Below, piece by piece: positions 1 through 8,085 of a stretch of 12,216 bases of DNA. This DNA is from an uncultured beta proteobacterium (GTDB lineage Bacteria; Pseudomonadota; Gammaproteobacteria; Burkholderiales; Rhodocyclaceae): the NCBI GenBank assembly GCA_903910495.1, contig CAIVZW010000490.1:1-12216 (forward strand), written 5' to 3'. Position numbers and translations under genes: made by a program. The stretch's first letter is position 1. Each line of letters opens with the position of its first letter. The notes beneath the pieces were generated by a model. That model saw only the letters and a list, made by a program, of their open reading frames with translations, ran no database searches and was not told the DNA's origin.

Positions 1-2039
1 CGCTGCAGGCCACCGGTGCCAGCCACCGGAGTCAATGCAATCCCGTTGATGGCGTTATCCAGACCGGCGGCGAAAGACATGCCCGACGGAATGATCTCGT
101 CGCGAACCTGCTCGCTGGAGTCGTAAGTGAAACCGGGGATATCCAGCACATTACCGAGTACGCGCAGCACCTTCCAGCCCGGACGCGCATCGCCAAGCGG
201 ACGGCAAACGCCATTGAAGCCCTGCACTCGTCCTTCGCTGCTGATGAAAGTTCCCGAGGTTTCGGTAAAGGGTGCTGTCGGCAGCAATACGTCGGCGTAA
301 TCCAGCGCAGCCTCATGTTTGAACGAAGTCAGCATGAGCACCAGATCCGCCTGCTTGAGTGCAGAAATGGCCTGTTGCGGGTTGTAACAGTCAAGTTCGG
401 GTTCGACGCCGAGCAACACATAGGCCTTGCGCGGCCGAGCGAACATTTCATAAGCATTGAGCGCCGTTGGCAGTGCCTTGGCAACATAGCCGCCGACACT
501 GTTGGCCGCTTCGCCGATGAAACCGAACGCGGCACCGGTAATCCGGGCCAGTTCACAAGCCAGAGCATGAAGCTGCGCGGCCTGATCATTCTGCTCGGCA
601 ACATTACCGAGGAAGATGGCGCGCTTCTCGCCCGAGAGCAGGCTCTCGGCAATCGCCTTGCTTGTCGTACAGGGCTCGACCGATTCCAGGCCGGCGGGAA
701 CGATGACATTCTTGAGTTGAGCCGCCGCTTTCAGGACACCGGCCAGGGCGAGTGTCAGTTCAGCGGGAGAAACCGTAATCCGGGCATGCAGATTGATCAG
801 CGAATCGTCGCCGCTTACCGAAAGCAGGCTGACCTTGCCCGATTTTTTGGCCAGCTGGCGCAGACGCTGAGCGAACAGCGGGTGGTCCTTGCGCAGGAAA
901 CTGCCAACGACCAGCGCGGCGTCGAGGTCCTTGATCTGCGAGAGTTTGAGGCCCAGCCAGGGCGTTCCGGCACGCTTGCCGTCGACCGAGAAATCGCGTC
1001 GGCGCGGACGGAAATCAACACTGCCCGAACCTAGTCCATGCGTCAGTTTCTGCAGCAGATAAAGCTCTTCAAGCGTGGATTGTGGCGAGGCCAGCGCGGC
1101 AATGGATTCACCGCCGTGCGTCTTGGCAATATCCTTCAGGGCATGCGCAACGTAATCAAGCGCGACATTCCAGTCGACTTCGCGCAGGGCGCCATCGACA
1201 CGGATCATCGGCTTCTGCAAACGCTCTGCGGAATTCAGGCCCTCGTAGGAGAACCGATCCTTGTCGGATATCCAGCACTCGTTGATCTCTTCATTATCGC
1301 GCGGCAGGATGCGCATGACGCGGTTATTCTTGACCTGCACGGTCAGGTTCGTACCGAGACTGTCGTGCGGGCTGACCGACTTGCGGCGCGACAATTCCCA
1401 GCTGCGCGCCGAGTAGCGGAAAGGTTTCGAAGTGAGCGCGCCAACCGGGCACAGGTCGATCATGTTGCCTGACAGTTCGGAATCAACCGTACGGCCGACA
1501 AAGGTCTGGATCTCGGAATGCATGTTGCGGTTGGCCATGCCGAGTTCCATTACGCCGGCGATTTCCTGACCAAAACGGACACAACGCGTGCAGTGGATGC
1601 AACGCGACATTTCCTGCATCGACACCAGCGGACCCACGTCCTTCTGGAAGACGACGCGCTTGGCTTCCTGATAACGCGAAGTGCTGCCGCCATAGCCAAC
1701 CGAGAGGTCCTGCAATTGGCACTCGCCGCCCTGATCGCAGATCGGGCAGTCGAGCGGGTGGTTGATCAGCAGGAACTCCATCACGCCCTTCTGAGCGTTG
1801 ACGGCAAGTTCGGAGTGCGTAAATACCTTCATGCCGCTGGTTACCGGCGTTGCGCAGGCGGGCATGGGTTTGGGCGCCTTCTCGACCTGGACCAGACACA
1901 TCCGGCAGTTGGCAGCAATGGAAAGCTTTTTGTGATAGCAGAAATGAGGAATATACGCACCAACCAGCTGGGCGGCATCCATGATGGTGCTGCCCGCAGG
2001 CACCTGCGCCGGTTTGCCGTCGATTTCAATATCTAGCAT
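1..2039 (-). CDS. nuoG: NADH-quinone oxidoreductase subunit G (partial, 3' end outside window)
   Basis: Large iron-sulphur subunit of the NADH-oxidising arm of complex I; it carries electrons from NuoF towards NuoB on the cytoplasmic side. From the ATG at 2039 the frame is open without a stop to the left edge, giving 679 residues; the family is usually somewhat longer, so the C-terminus is cut off. Visible ligands: C34, C45, C48, C62 for the 2Fe-2S cluster N1b; H94, C98, C101, C107 for the His-ligated 4Fe-4S cluster; C147, C150, C153, C197 for the next 4Fe-4S cluster. From about residue 205 the molybdopterin-oxidoreductase-like domain follows. The four extra Cys that bind cluster N7 in E. coli are absent (S223, D226, T230 and S258 stand at those places by eye). 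It starts 9 bases after the nuoF stop, with an AAGG ribosome site overlapping that stop. Identity is very secure. Confidence 0.97.
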   Translation of the reverse strand, partial: MLDIEIDGKPAQVPAGSTIMDAAQLVGAYIPHFCYHKKLSIAANCRMCLVQVEKAPKPMPACATPVTSGMKVFTHSELAVNAQKGVMEFLLINHPLDCPICDQGGECQLQDLSVGYGGSTSRYQEAKRVVFQKDVGPLVSMQEMSRCIHCTRCVRFGQEIAGVMELGMANRNMHSEIQTFVGRTVDSELSGNMIDLCPVGALTSKPFRYSARSWELSRRKSVSPHDSLGTNLTVQVKNNRVMRILPRDNEEINECWISDKDRFSYEGLNSAERLQKPMIRVDGALREVDWNVALDYVAHALKDIAKTHGGESIAALASPQSTLEELYLLQKLTHGLGSGSVDFRPRRRDFSVDGKRAGTPWLGLKLSQIKDLDAALVVGSFLRKDHPLFAQRLRQLAKKSGKVSLLSVSGDDSLINLHARITVSPAELTLALAGVLKAAAQLKNVIVPAGLESVEPCTTSKAIAESLLSGEKRAIFLGNVAEQNDQAAQLHALACELARITGAAFGFIGEAANSVGGYVAKALPTALNAYEMFARPRKAYVLLGVEPELDCYNPQQAISALKQADLVLMLTSFKHEAALDYADVLLPTAPFTETSGTFISSEGRVQGFNGVCRPLGDARPGWKVLRVLGNVLDIPGFTYDSSEQVRDEIIPSGMSFAAGLDNAINGIALTPVAGTGGLQ

Positions 2040-2048
2040 ATCGCTACC

Positions 2049-3377
2049 TTAGACCGTTGCCTTGAAGAAGCCACTTCCGGCACGCTGAACCTCGGGCGGA
2101 ACCAGGCACTTCTTGTGTTCGATGTGGTACGAAAATTCGTCACGGAAATGCTTGATGAAACTTTGTACCGGCATCGATGCGGCATCGCCCAGCGCACAGA
2201 TGGTGCGACCCATGATGTTGGTCGTCACGCTGCCAAGCAGATCGAGATCCTCCGGCCGGCCCAGTCCGTTTTCGATGCGATGCACAATCTTGTACATCCA
2301 GCTGGTGCCTTCACGACAGGGCGTACACTGCCCGCAGGACTCTTCAAAATAGAAGAAGGAAAGCCGTTCAAGCGCCTTCACCATGCAGGTCGTTTCATCC
2401 ATTACGATGACGGCGCCGGAGCCGAGCATGGAACCGGCCTTGCTGATGCAGTCGTAATCCAGCGTACAGTCCATGATGATGCTGGCTGGCAGCACCGGTG
2501 CCGAGGAACCTCCGGGGATGCAGGCCTTGAGCTTGCGCCCGCCGCGCATACCGCCGGCCATTTCGAGCAGGGTAGCGAACGGCGTGCCGAGTGGAACTTC
2601 AAAGTTGCCCGGCTTGTTGACATGGCCGGAAACCGAGAACAGCTTGGTACCGCCGTTGTTGGCCTTGCCGGCCTCAAGATAGGCTTCGGCCCCCAGGTTG
2701 AAGATGAAGGGAACGGCCGAGAAGGTTTCGGTGTTGTTGATCGTCGTCGGCTTGCCATAAAGACCGTAACTGGCCGGGAACGGCGGCTTGAAGCGCGGCT
2801 GGCCCTTCTTGCCCTCGATCGATTCGAGCAGCGCGGATTCCTCGCCGCAGATGTAGGCACCGTATCCATGATGGGCAAACAACTCAAAGTCGAAACCGGA
2901 ACCCAGGATGTTCTTGCCGAGCAGACCGGCAGCGCAGGCCTCGTCCAGCGCGGCCTCGAAACGCAGATAGATATCCCAGATCTCGCCGTGGATGTAGTTA
3001 TAGCCGCGCGCGGCACCCACCGCGTAGGCGGCGATAGTCATACCCTCGATCACCGAATGCGGGTTGTAGCGCAGGATATCGCGATCCTTGAAAGTTCCGG
3101 GTTCACCTTCGTCGGTATTGCATACGACGTACTTGCCATCCTTGAAATCCTTCGGCATGAAACTCCACTTCAGGCCGGTCGGAAAACCGGCACCGCCACG
3201 ACCGCGCAGCGAGGATTTCTTGACTTCGTTGATCACCTGCTCGGGCGACATTTTTTCCGCCAGAATCTTCTTCAGTGCCGCATAGCCGCCACGCTTGACA
3301 TAGTCGTCCAGCCGCCAGGCATTATCGCCGTCGAGACCGACGGTAAGCATCGGATTGATTGCGCCGAGGATCGCCAT
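2049..3377 (-). CDS. nuoF: NADH-quinone oxidoreductase subunit F (NADH- and FMN-binding)
   Basis: Catalytic entry point of complex I: binds NADH and FMN, oxidises NADH and passes electrons to a 4Fe-4S cluster (N3). It is complete at 442 residues, a normal length. The glycine-rich [13 protein letters not shown] stretch (59-71) is the FMN/NADH-binding loop; [12 protein letters not shown] (178-189) is the second conserved nucleotide-site motif. C348, C351 and C354 ([12 protein letters not shown]) with C394 (TICALGD) bind N3. The reading frame extends upstream to a GTG at 3431, but the ATG at 3377 is preferred: it gives the usual N-terminus, overlaps the nuoE stop by one base (TAATG) and has GGAG 8 bases before it. 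The overlap suggests coupled translation of NuoE and NuoF, which form a subcomplex with NuoG. Identity and start are both secure. Confidence 0.98.
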   Translation of the reverse strand: MAILGAINPMLTVGLDGDNAWRLDDYVKRGGYAALKKILAEKMSPEQVINEVKKSSLRGRGGAGFPTGLKWSFMPKDFKDGKYVVCNTDEGEPGTFKDRDILRYNPHSVIEGMTIAAYAVGAARGYNYIHGEIWDIYLRFEAALDEACAAGLLGKNILGSGFDFELFAHHGYGAYICGEESALLESIEGKKGQPRFKPPFPASYGLYGKPTTINNTETFSAVPFIFNLGAEAYLEAGKANNGGTKLFSVSGHVNKPGNFEVPLGTPFATLLEMAGGMRGGRKLKACIPGGSSAPVLPASIIMDCTLDYDCISKAGSMLGSGAVIVMDETTCMVKALERLSFFYFEESCGQCTPCREGTSWMYKIVHRIENGLGRPEDLDLLGSVTTNIMGRTICALGDAASMPVQSFIKHFRDEFSYHIEHKKCLVPPEVQRAGSGFFKATV

Positions 3378-3850
3378 TATTCGAGCTCCGCCAGCAGTTT
3401 GTCGATTTGCTCGGGCAACATGCAGCTGCACATGCGGCGGTTATTGACCAGCATCACCGGCGCGTCGCCACAGGCGCCCATGCACTCGCCTTCCTTGAGC
3501 GTTATTTTTCCATCCGGAGTCGTTTCGTTGAAACCGACCCCCAGTTTCTGCTTGAGGTATTCGCCGGCATCGACACCACCGGAAAGCATGCACGGCAGAT
3601 TGGTACATACCGTCAGCTTGTATTTCCCGACCGGCTTCAGGTCATACATATTGTAAAAGCTGGCAACCTCGTAGGCCGCTATCGGTGTCATGCCAAGATA
3701 GTTGGCGACAAATTCGATCGCCTCGGTGGGCAACCAGCCCTGCTCTTCCTGGGCAATGGCCAGTGCCGCCATGACGGCCGACTGTTTTTGCTCAGCCGGA
3801 TACTTGGCGATCTCCCGATCGATTCTCTTCAAGGATTCTGTAGTCAGCAT
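3377..3850 (-). CDS. nuoE: NADH-quinone oxidoreductase subunit E (24 kDa, 2Fe-2S)
   Basis: Thioredoxin-fold subunit of the NADH-oxidising module of complex I, holding the 2Fe-2S cluster N1a beside the FMN of NuoF. It is complete at 157 residues, within the usual range of about 155-175. An N-terminal helical part (about 1-70) precedes the ferredoxin-like domain. The four ligands are visible as C82 and C87 (CTNLPC) and C123 and C127 ([11 protein letters not shown]). Its ATG overlaps the nuoD stop by one base (TGATG) and its stop overlaps the nuoF start (TAATG), so it is locked into the middle of the operon. The ribosome site before it is weak (GAGA, about 10 bases away), which fits re-initiation by ribosomes ending nuoD. 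Further Cys at 141 and 143, near the C-terminus, have no role I recognise. Confidence 0.97.
   Translation of the reverse strand: MLTTESLKRIDREIAKYPAEQKQSAVMAALAIAQEEQGWLPTEAIEFVANYLGMTPIAAYEVASFYNMYDLKPVGKYKLTVCTNLPCMLSGGVDAGEYLKQKLGVGFNETTPDGKITLKEGECMGACGDAPVMLVNNRRMCSCMLPEQIDKLLAELE
3386..3389 (-). promoter_or_regulatory. Ribosome binding site deciding the nuoF start
   Basis: GGAG on the minus strand within the last codons of nuoE, 8 bases before the nuoF ATG at 3377. It supports that start rather than the upstream in-frame GTG at 3431. Confidence 0.7.
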
Positions 3851-5103
3851 CAGCGGTCAATCTCGCCAAAAACGATGTCAATTGTCCCGACCATGGTTAC
3901 CACGTCGGCAATCATGTGGCCACGCGCCAGTTCATCCATTGACGACAGGTGAACGAAACTTGGCGAACGGATCTTCAGACGGAACGGCTTGTTCGCCCCA
4001 TCCGAAATCGCGTAAATGCCGAACTCGCCTTTCGGGTGCTCAATAGCCGAGTACACCTGCCCTTCAGGGACGTGCATACCCTCGGTACACAGCTTGAAGT
4101 GGTGAATCAACTCCTCCATGTTCGACTTCATGCTCGCACGCGGGGGGGCCGCCACCTTGTAGTCATTGCTAATCACCGGACCGGGATGGACACGCAGCCA
4201 GTCAATGCACTGTTTTATGATGCGGTTCGACTGGCGCAATTCCTCGACACGAACCAGGTACCGGTCATAACAATCACCGGTCACGCCGACCGGAATGTCA
4301 AAATCGAGGCGGTCATAGACCTCGTAGGGCTGTTTCTTGCGCAGGTCCCAGGCGATCCCGGATCCGCGCAGCATCGGGCCGGTAAAACCCAACTGCATGG
4401 CACGTTCGGGAGACACGATGCCGACATTGACCAGACGCTGCTTCCAGATACGGTTATCGGTCAGCAGGGTTTCGTATTCGTCGACCAGCTTGGGGAAACG
4501 GCTGACGAAATCATCCAGGAAGTCGAGCAGGGTTCCACTACGCGCCTCATTGATCTGCTTCAGCTTGGCGGCGCTCTTCCACTTGGATGCCTTGTATTTC
4601 GGCATGCTGTCCGGCAAGTCACGATAGACGCCGCCCGGGCGATAGTATGCGGCGTGCCAGCGGGAGCCGGAAACGGCTTCGTAGCAGTCAATCAGATCCT
4701 CGCGCTCGCGCATGGCGTAGAGCATCATGGTCATCGCACCGACATCGATACCGTGCGCGCCAATCCAAAGCAGGTGGTTCAGGATACGTGTTACTTCGTC
4801 GAACATCACGCGGATGTACTGCGCGCGGATCGGCACTTCGATACCCGCCAGGCTTTCGATCGCCAAACAGTACGCATGTTCATTACACATCATCGACATG
4901 TAATCGAGACGGTCCATGTACGGGACCGACTGCACCCAGGTTTTTGTTTCAGCCAGTTTTTCTGTCGCACGATGCAGCATACCGATGTGCGGATCGGCGC
5001 GCACCACGACTTCACCGTCAAGTTCGAGCACCATGCGCAAAACCCCGTGCGCGGCCGGATGCTGCGGCCCGAAATTGAGTGTGTAGTTCTGGATATCAGG
5101 CAT
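3850..5103 (-). CDS. nuoD: NADH-quinone oxidoreductase subunit D (49 kDa)
   Basis: Subunit of the connecting module of complex I. With NuoB it forms the quinone-reduction site at the end of the iron-sulphur chain. It belongs to the same family as the large subunit of NiFe hydrogenases but has lost the metal site. It is complete at 417 residues, normal for a stand-alone NuoD. Conserved stretches include [10 protein letters not shown] (11-20), [12 protein letters not shown] (41-52) and [10 protein letters not shown] (61-70), the last probably containing a quinone-site tyrosine (Y68, assigned by family knowledge). The C-terminus ends FGEIDR as in many homologues. The ATG at 5103 overlaps the end of nuoC by 8 bases and has GGGGA 8 bases upstream. 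NuoC and NuoD are separate here, whereas E. coli has them fused. Confidence 0.98.
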   Translation of the reverse strand: MPDIQNYTLNFGPQHPAAHGVLRMVLELDGEVVVRADPHIGMLHRATEKLAETKTWVQSVPYMDRLDYMSMMCNEHAYCLAIESLAGIEVPIRAQYIRVMFDEVTRILNHLLWIGAHGIDVGAMTMMLYAMREREDLIDCYEAVSGSRWHAAYYRPGGVYRDLPDSMPKYKASKWKSAAKLKQINEARSGTLLDFLDDFVSRFPKLVDEYETLLTDNRIWKQRLVNVGIVSPERAMQLGFTGPMLRGSGIAWDLRKKQPYEVYDRLDFDIPVGVTGDCYDRYLVRVEELRQSNRIIKQCIDWLRVHPGPVISNDYKVAAPPRASMKSNMEELIHHFKLCTEGMHVPEGQVYSAIEHPKGEFGIYAISDGANKPFRLKIRSPSFVHLSSMDELARGHMIADVVTMVGTIDIVFGEIDR

Positions 5104-5701
5104 TTTCTACATCCCCGTAGCTCTCTTCCCGGACAATTCGCGGCGTGACCTCACGCGGCTCGATGGTCACAGGTTGATAAATCACGCGTTGCTGATCGGG
5201 GTCATAACGCATCTCGACATAACCGGAAATGGGGAAATCCTTGCGGAATGGATGACCGATAAAACCATAGTCGGTAAGAATCCGGCGCAGATCGGCGTGG
5301 CCCGGGAAAACAATCCCGTACAGGTCAAAGGCTTCACGTTCGAACCAACTCACCGAATTCCAGATGGAAACCACGGAAGGCACCGAAGGAAAATCGTTTT
5401 CAGGCGCAAAGCAGCGAACACGGAGACGCCAGTTGTGCGTAATCGAAATCAGATGGCTGACCGCGGCAAAGCGCTTGCCAGACCAATTACCATTTCCATA
5501 CGTGGAGTAATCGACACCGCAAAGGTCCATCAACTCCTCGAAACGCAATTCCGGCTCATCGCGCAGGGTCGTCATTACGTCGAGATAATCGCTGGCATCA
5601 ACATCAATGGTGATTTCACCGAGTGCGAGTTGAAGCGCCCCGATTCGATCTCCGAGATGCTTTTGCAGATTCTGGCTAAGCACTTCAAGCTTGGCGGACA
5701 T
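5096..5701 (-). CDS. nuoC: NADH-quinone oxidoreductase subunit C (30 kDa)
   Basis: Small structural subunit of the connecting module of complex I, with no redox centre; it packs against NuoD. It is complete at 201 residues, typical for an unfused NuoC. The family signature is clear: [11 protein letters not shown] (120-130), then [10 protein letters not shown] (133-142) and [12 protein letters not shown] (146-157). The frame runs up to a TTG at 5707, but the ATG at 5701 is chosen because the GGAG at 5710-5713 lies 8 bases before the ATG and only 2 before the TTG. It overlaps nuoD by 8 bases and follows nuoB after 27 bases. Confidence 0.96.
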   Translation of the reverse strand: MSAKLEVLSQNLQKHLGDRIGALQLALGEITIDVDASDYLDVMTTLRDEPELRFEELMDLCGVDYSTYGNGNWSGKRFAAVSHLISITHNWRLRVRCFAPENDFPSVPSVVSIWNSVSWFEREAFDLYGIVFPGHADLRRILTDYGFIGHPFRKDFPISGYVEMRYDPDQQRVIYQPVTIEPREVTPRIVREESYGDVENA

Positions 5702-5709
5702 TGTCAAAA

Positions 5710-5713
5710 CTCC
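5710..5713 (-). promoter_or_regulatory. Ribosome binding site deciding the nuoC start
   Basis: GGAG on the minus strand, 8 bases before the ATG at 5701. It is too close (2 bases) to the in-frame TTG at 5707 and so supports the shorter, 201-residue NuoC. Confidence 0.7.
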
Positions 5714-5728
5714 GAACTCTCGGTTGGA

Positions 5729-6205
5729 TTAGCGGGCGATGGTACTGGTACGGCGGATCTTGTTCTGCAACTGGATCAGGCCGTAAATCAGCGCCTCTGC
5801 CGTTGGCGGGCATCCGGGAACATAGATATCGACGGGAACGATGCGGTCACAACCACGGACAACCGAATAGGCATAGTGATAATAACCACCACCATTGGCA
5901 CAGGAACCCATGGAAATCACCCAGCGCGGCTCGGCCATCTGGTCGAATACCTTGCGCATGGCCGGCGCCATCTTGTTGGTCAGTGTGCCGGCGACGATCA
6001 TCACATCGGACTGGCGCGGACTGGGGCGGAAAACAATGCCGAAACGATCCAGATCGTAGCGCGAGCAACCGGCATGAATCATTTCAATCGCACAGCAGGC
6101 CAGTCCAAAGGTCATCGGCCACATGGAACCGGTGCGCATATAGTTGATCAGCTTGTCGGCTGTCGTAGTAATGAAACCTTCCTGGAGAATGCCATCAATA
6201 CCCAT
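5729..6205 (-). CDS. nuoB: NADH-quinone oxidoreductase subunit B (cluster N2)
   Basis: Subunit of the connecting module of complex I that holds the last 4Fe-4S cluster (N2), which donates electrons to quinone. It is complete at 158 residues, a standard length for Betaproteobacteria. The tandem C37-C38 (GLACCAIEM), C102 (MGSCANGGG) and C132 ([10 protein letters not shown]) are the four N2 ligands. An extra C47 (HAGCSRYDL) stands where related proteins, as I recall them, usually have a small residue; it is not a known ligand. The start at 6205 is well supported: MGIDG is a normal N-terminus and GGGAG lies 6 bases upstream. The gap to the nuoA stop is 3 bases. Confidence 0.98.
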   Translation of the reverse strand: MGIDGILQEGFITTTADKLINYMRTGSMWPMTFGLACCAIEMIHAGCSRYDLDRFGIVFRPSPRQSDVMIVAGTLTNKMAPAMRKVFDQMAEPRWVISMGSCANGGGYYHYAYSVVRGCDRIVPVDIYVPGCPPTAEALIYGLIQLQNKIRRTSTIAR

Positions 6206-6208
6206 CGT

Positions 6209-6583
6209 TCACTCCCAATCCAGCGCGCCCTTGGCCCAGGCATAGACATAGCCAACGACCAGAATGATGATGAAGACCAGCATCTCGATAAAACCGAACC
6301 ACTTGACCGAATCGGTGTGGACGATCTCCTTGAAGATCGACGCCCAGGGGATCAGGAAGGCAACTTCGAGATCGAACAGAATGAACAGGATGGAAATCAG
6401 GTAATAACGTACATCGAATTTCATGCGGGCGTCTTCGAAGGCCTCGAAGCCGCACTCGTAGGGCGACAACTTTTCGCTGTTCGGGCGATGCGGTGCCACC
6501 ATCAGCCCCGTGATGACGGGTGCGATCCCGAATACGATACCTATCAGGATGAAGACAAATACCGGGAAGTAGTTTTCAAGCAT
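6209..6583 (-). CDS. nuoA: NADH-quinone oxidoreductase subunit A (membrane)
   Basis: Small inner-membrane subunit of complex I at the junction with the connecting module, next to the quinone channel. It is complete at 124 residues. Three membrane segments are apparent, at about 5-29, 58-82 and 96-117. The conserved loop [16 protein letters not shown] (38-53) includes the Cys (C44) that shields the quinone cavity in homologues, and the second segment contains the conserved acidic DLE (71-73). It is the first nuo gene, starting 59 bases after the 3' end of the leucine tRNA. The ribosome site is weak (GGCGGA just before the ATG), and I see no strong promoter directly ahead of it, so read-through from the tRNA side is likely. 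Confidence 0.97.
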   Translation of the reverse strand: MLENYFPVFVFILIGIVFGIAPVITGLMVAPHRPNSEKLSPYECGFEAFEDARMKFDVRYYLISILFILFDLEVAFLIPWASIFKEIVHTDSVKWFGFIEMLVFIIILVVGYVYAWAKGALDWE

Positions 6584-6624
6584 GATCCGCCACGCTATCG
6601 CTCATTTTCAAATCAGAGCCACCC

Positions 6625-6635
6625 TTATCAGATAA
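6625..6635. repeat. Short perfect palindrome between tRNA-Leu and nuoA
   Basis: TTATC-A-GATAA, two 5-base arms around one base, in the 59-base gap between the tRNA and nuoA. It could be an operator half or simply chance, and is too short to call a regulator. Confidence 0.3.
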
Positions 6636-6642
6636 CTCCAGT

Positions 6643-6727
6643 TGGTGCCGACGATGAGACTCGAACTCATACGACCTAAGTCACTACCCCCTCAAGATAG
6701 CGTGTCTACCAATTTCACCACGTCGGC
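6643..6727 (-). tRNA. tRNA-Leu (anticodon GAG)
   Basis: An 85-base class II tRNA. The acceptor arm pairs GCCGACG (6727-6721) with CGTCGGC (6653-6647), followed by discriminator A and an encoded CCA (6645-6643). The D arm contains GGTGAAATTGGTAGAC. The anticodon stem is CTATC/GGTAG (one T-G pair) around loop TTGAGGG, giving anticodon GAG at 6693-6691, which reads CUC and CUU leucine codons. A long variable arm (GAC-TTAG-GTC) as expected for leucine tRNA is followed by a T arm ATGAG/CTCAT with loop TTCGAGT. It lies between secG and nuoA on the same strand, with no terminator seen on either side, so it is probably cut out of a longer transcript. Confidence 0.97.
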
Positions 6728-6796
6728 ACTGCCACATTCAGACGAGGGAGGATTCTAACGAGGAAAACACCATCCCACCTCAGCCTTACAACGCAC

Positions 6797-7168
6797 TTAC
6801 TTCGGAATATCCTTTGTCTTCGAGCCAGAATCCACGGGGCTTCCCGCCTTATCGGCCGACGCGTCAGCCGGTAACGAAACAGACTGCGATTTTACCGTAT
6901 CCTGCATCACGCTGCCAGTCGTTCTTGGCTTGTTGGAAGCAATGTAAGCCAGTGTAAGGCTGGTCGCGAAGAATACGGCGGCCAGCACGGCCGTTGTCCG
7001 GCTGAGGAAATTGGCCGATCCCGTCGCACCAAACAGGCTACCCGAGGCTCCGCTGCCGAAAGCTGCACCCATATCAGCGCCCTTGCCGTGCTGAACCAGC
7101 ACGAGACCGATGACCCCGATCGCGGACAGAATATGAACCAGCAAAATTGTAGAAAACAGATATTCCAT
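6797..7168 (-). CDS. secG: Preprotein translocase subunit SecG
   Basis: Small inner-membrane partner of SecYE that helps protein export through the Sec channel. It is complete at 123 residues, close to the E. coli length. Two membrane segments are visible, about 4-26 and 56-77. Between them is the conserved glycine-rich loop (VQHGKGADMGAAFGSGASGSLFG spans 25-47), diagnostic for SecG. The C-terminal 45 residues are polar and low in conservation. It starts 9 bases after the tpiA stop, with AGAGG close ahead of the ATG, so the two are co-transcribed. The stretch from its stop to the tRNA (6728-6796, 69 bases) holds no terminator that I can see. Confidence 0.96.
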   Translation of the reverse strand: MEYLFSTILLVHILSAIGVIGLVLVQHGKGADMGAAFGSGASGSLFGATGSANFLSRTTAVLAAVFFATSLTLAYIASNKPRTTGSVMQDTVKSQSVSLPADASADKAGSPVDSGSKTKDIPK

Positions 7169-7177
7169 GTTGCCTCT

Positions 7178-7933
7178 TTATAGAGCCGCTGCGCGACAAA
7201 TCGCCAGAAAATCAGAAGCCACCAAAGACGCGCCACCAATCAGCCCGCCATCGATATCAGGCATGCCAAACAGTTCAGCCGCATTGGACGGCTTGACACT
7301 GCCACCATACAGAATTTGCAGTCCATCAGCGACCTTGGCGTCAGCGCTGGCGATCTGCGCGCGAATTGCCGCGTGCACTTCCTGCGCCTGCCCGGAGGTC
7401 GCTGTACGACCCGTACCAATTGCCCAGACCGGCTCATAGGCAACAACTGCACCGGAAAATGCGGCCACGCCGACACGGATCAGCACGGCATCCATTTGCG
7501 CCGAAACCACCTCGACGGTTTGCTCGGCTTCACGCTGTGCCAGCGTTTCGCCAACGCAAAGCACCGGGCGCAAACCGGCCGCCAGTGCGGCAGCAAACTT
7601 CTCGGCAACCAGAGCACTGGACTCGCCGTAGATCGCACGCCGCTCGGAGTGACCAACGAGAACATAACGACAGGCGAAATCCTGCAGCATTGCGGCGCTG
7701 ACTTCACCCGTAAAAGCACCCTGTGCCTGTTCGCTCAGATTCTGGGCACCCCAACTTACGCACGTTCCGCTCAGCACCGACTGCGCCTGTGCCAGATACG
7801 GGAAAGGAACACAAACCGCAGCCGTCATGCCACGCAATTCGGCAACGCCAGCGACGACATCCTGAAGCAACTGCAGGTTGGTCTTTAGCCCACCGTGCAT
7901 CTTCCAATTGCCTGCTACCAACTTTTGTCGCAT
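7178..7933 (-). CDS. tpiA: Triosephosphate isomerase
   Basis: Cytoplasmic TIM-barrel enzyme interconverting dihydroxyacetone phosphate and glyceraldehyde 3-phosphate in glycolysis and gluconeogenesis. It is complete at 251 residues, the normal size. Active-site residues are visible: N9 and K11 (GNWKM), the electrophilic H95 (VLVGHSERR), the general base E167 (AYEPVWAIGTG, which opens flexible loop 6), and the phosphate-gripping LYGGSV (208-213) and GGLIGGAS (229-236). The ATG at 7933 gives the usual MRQKLVAGNWKM start; a weak AGGGTG site precedes it. It is the first gene after a strong promoter-like sequence at 7959-7988 and is followed by secG after 9 bases. Confidence 0.98.
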   Translation of the reverse strand: MRQKLVAGNWKMHGGLKTNLQLLQDVVAGVAELRGMTAAVCVPFPYLAQAQSVLSGTCVSWGAQNLSEQAQGAFTGEVSAAMLQDFACRYVLVGHSERRAIYGESSALVAEKFAAALAAGLRPVLCVGETLAQREAEQTVEVVSAQMDAVLIRVGVAAFSGAVVAYEPVWAIGTGRTATSGQAQEVHAAIRAQIASADAKVADGLQILYGGSVKPSNAAELFGMPDIDGGLIGGASLVASDFLAICRAAAL

Positions 7934-7958
7934 GGTACACCCTGTGCAAAAGGGGGGG

Positions 7959-7988
7959 ATTATAGCCAGAGAGAGCCCTTCTGGTCAA
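7959..7988 (-). promoter_or_regulatory. Sigma-70 promoter for tpiA (and probably secG-tRNA-nuo)
   Basis: On the minus strand, -35 TTGACC (7988-7983), an 18-base spacer and a perfect -10 TATAAT (7964-7959). Transcription would start near 7951-7953, about 20 bases before the tpiA ATG. It sits just past the pst terminator, so it marks the beginning of a new unit. I found no equally good promoter between here and nuoA. Confidence 0.8.
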
Positions 7989-8020
7989 TAAAATTGCCTG
8001 CAATCCTTTTCTTCAAGGTC

Positions 8021-8048
8021 AAAAAAACGGCCGGAGAATACCGACCGT
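8021..8048 (-). terminator. Intrinsic terminator after pstB
   Basis: Read on the minus strand: ACGGTCGG, loop TATTCT, CCGGCCGT, then a run of T ending at 8021. The stem is 8 bp (one T-G pair) and GC-rich, 37 bases after the pstB stop. It ends the pst operon and separates it from the tpiA promoter. Confidence 0.88.
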
Positions 8049-8085
8049 TGCTTGAGGATAACCCCGATGATCCGCTGATTTCTGA

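Noticed and set aside
315..2036. Three plus-strand open frames opposite nuoG and several short minus-strand frames inside it
   Set aside because: The true frame of nuoG (from 2039 to the left edge) is uninterrupted and has all expected Fe-S ligands; the rest are shadows. Stops in the plus-strand frame do not affect it, and there is no frameshift.
3378..3431. An N-terminal extension of NuoF to a GTG at 3431
   Set aside because: The extension lies inside nuoE, lacks conservation as far as I can judge, and the ATG at 3377 has a proper ribosome site and the usual N-terminus.
2115..3656. A 513-codon open frame on the plus strand opposite nuoF and nuoE
   Set aside because: It is fully antisense to two genes with intact catalytic motifs and has no domain I recognise. 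Long antisense frames are common when the true genes avoid certain codons.
3949..5148. A 399-codon open frame on the plus strand opposite nuoD
   Set aside because: It mirrors the codons of nuoD, is rich in His and Arg without any pattern, and has no family resemblance.
5174..6679. A 501-codon open frame on the plus strand across nuoC, nuoB, nuoA and the tRNA
   Set aside because: It is antisense to three certain genes, and its C-terminus (GADDETRTHTT) is translated from the complement of the leucine tRNA, a well-known source of false proteins. It shows no recognisable domain.
6728..6796. A TAGAAT hexamer upstream of the tRNA as a private tRNA promoter
   Set aside because: No -35-like hexamer stands 16-18 bases before it, so the match is weak. 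It cannot be excluded, but I do not call it.
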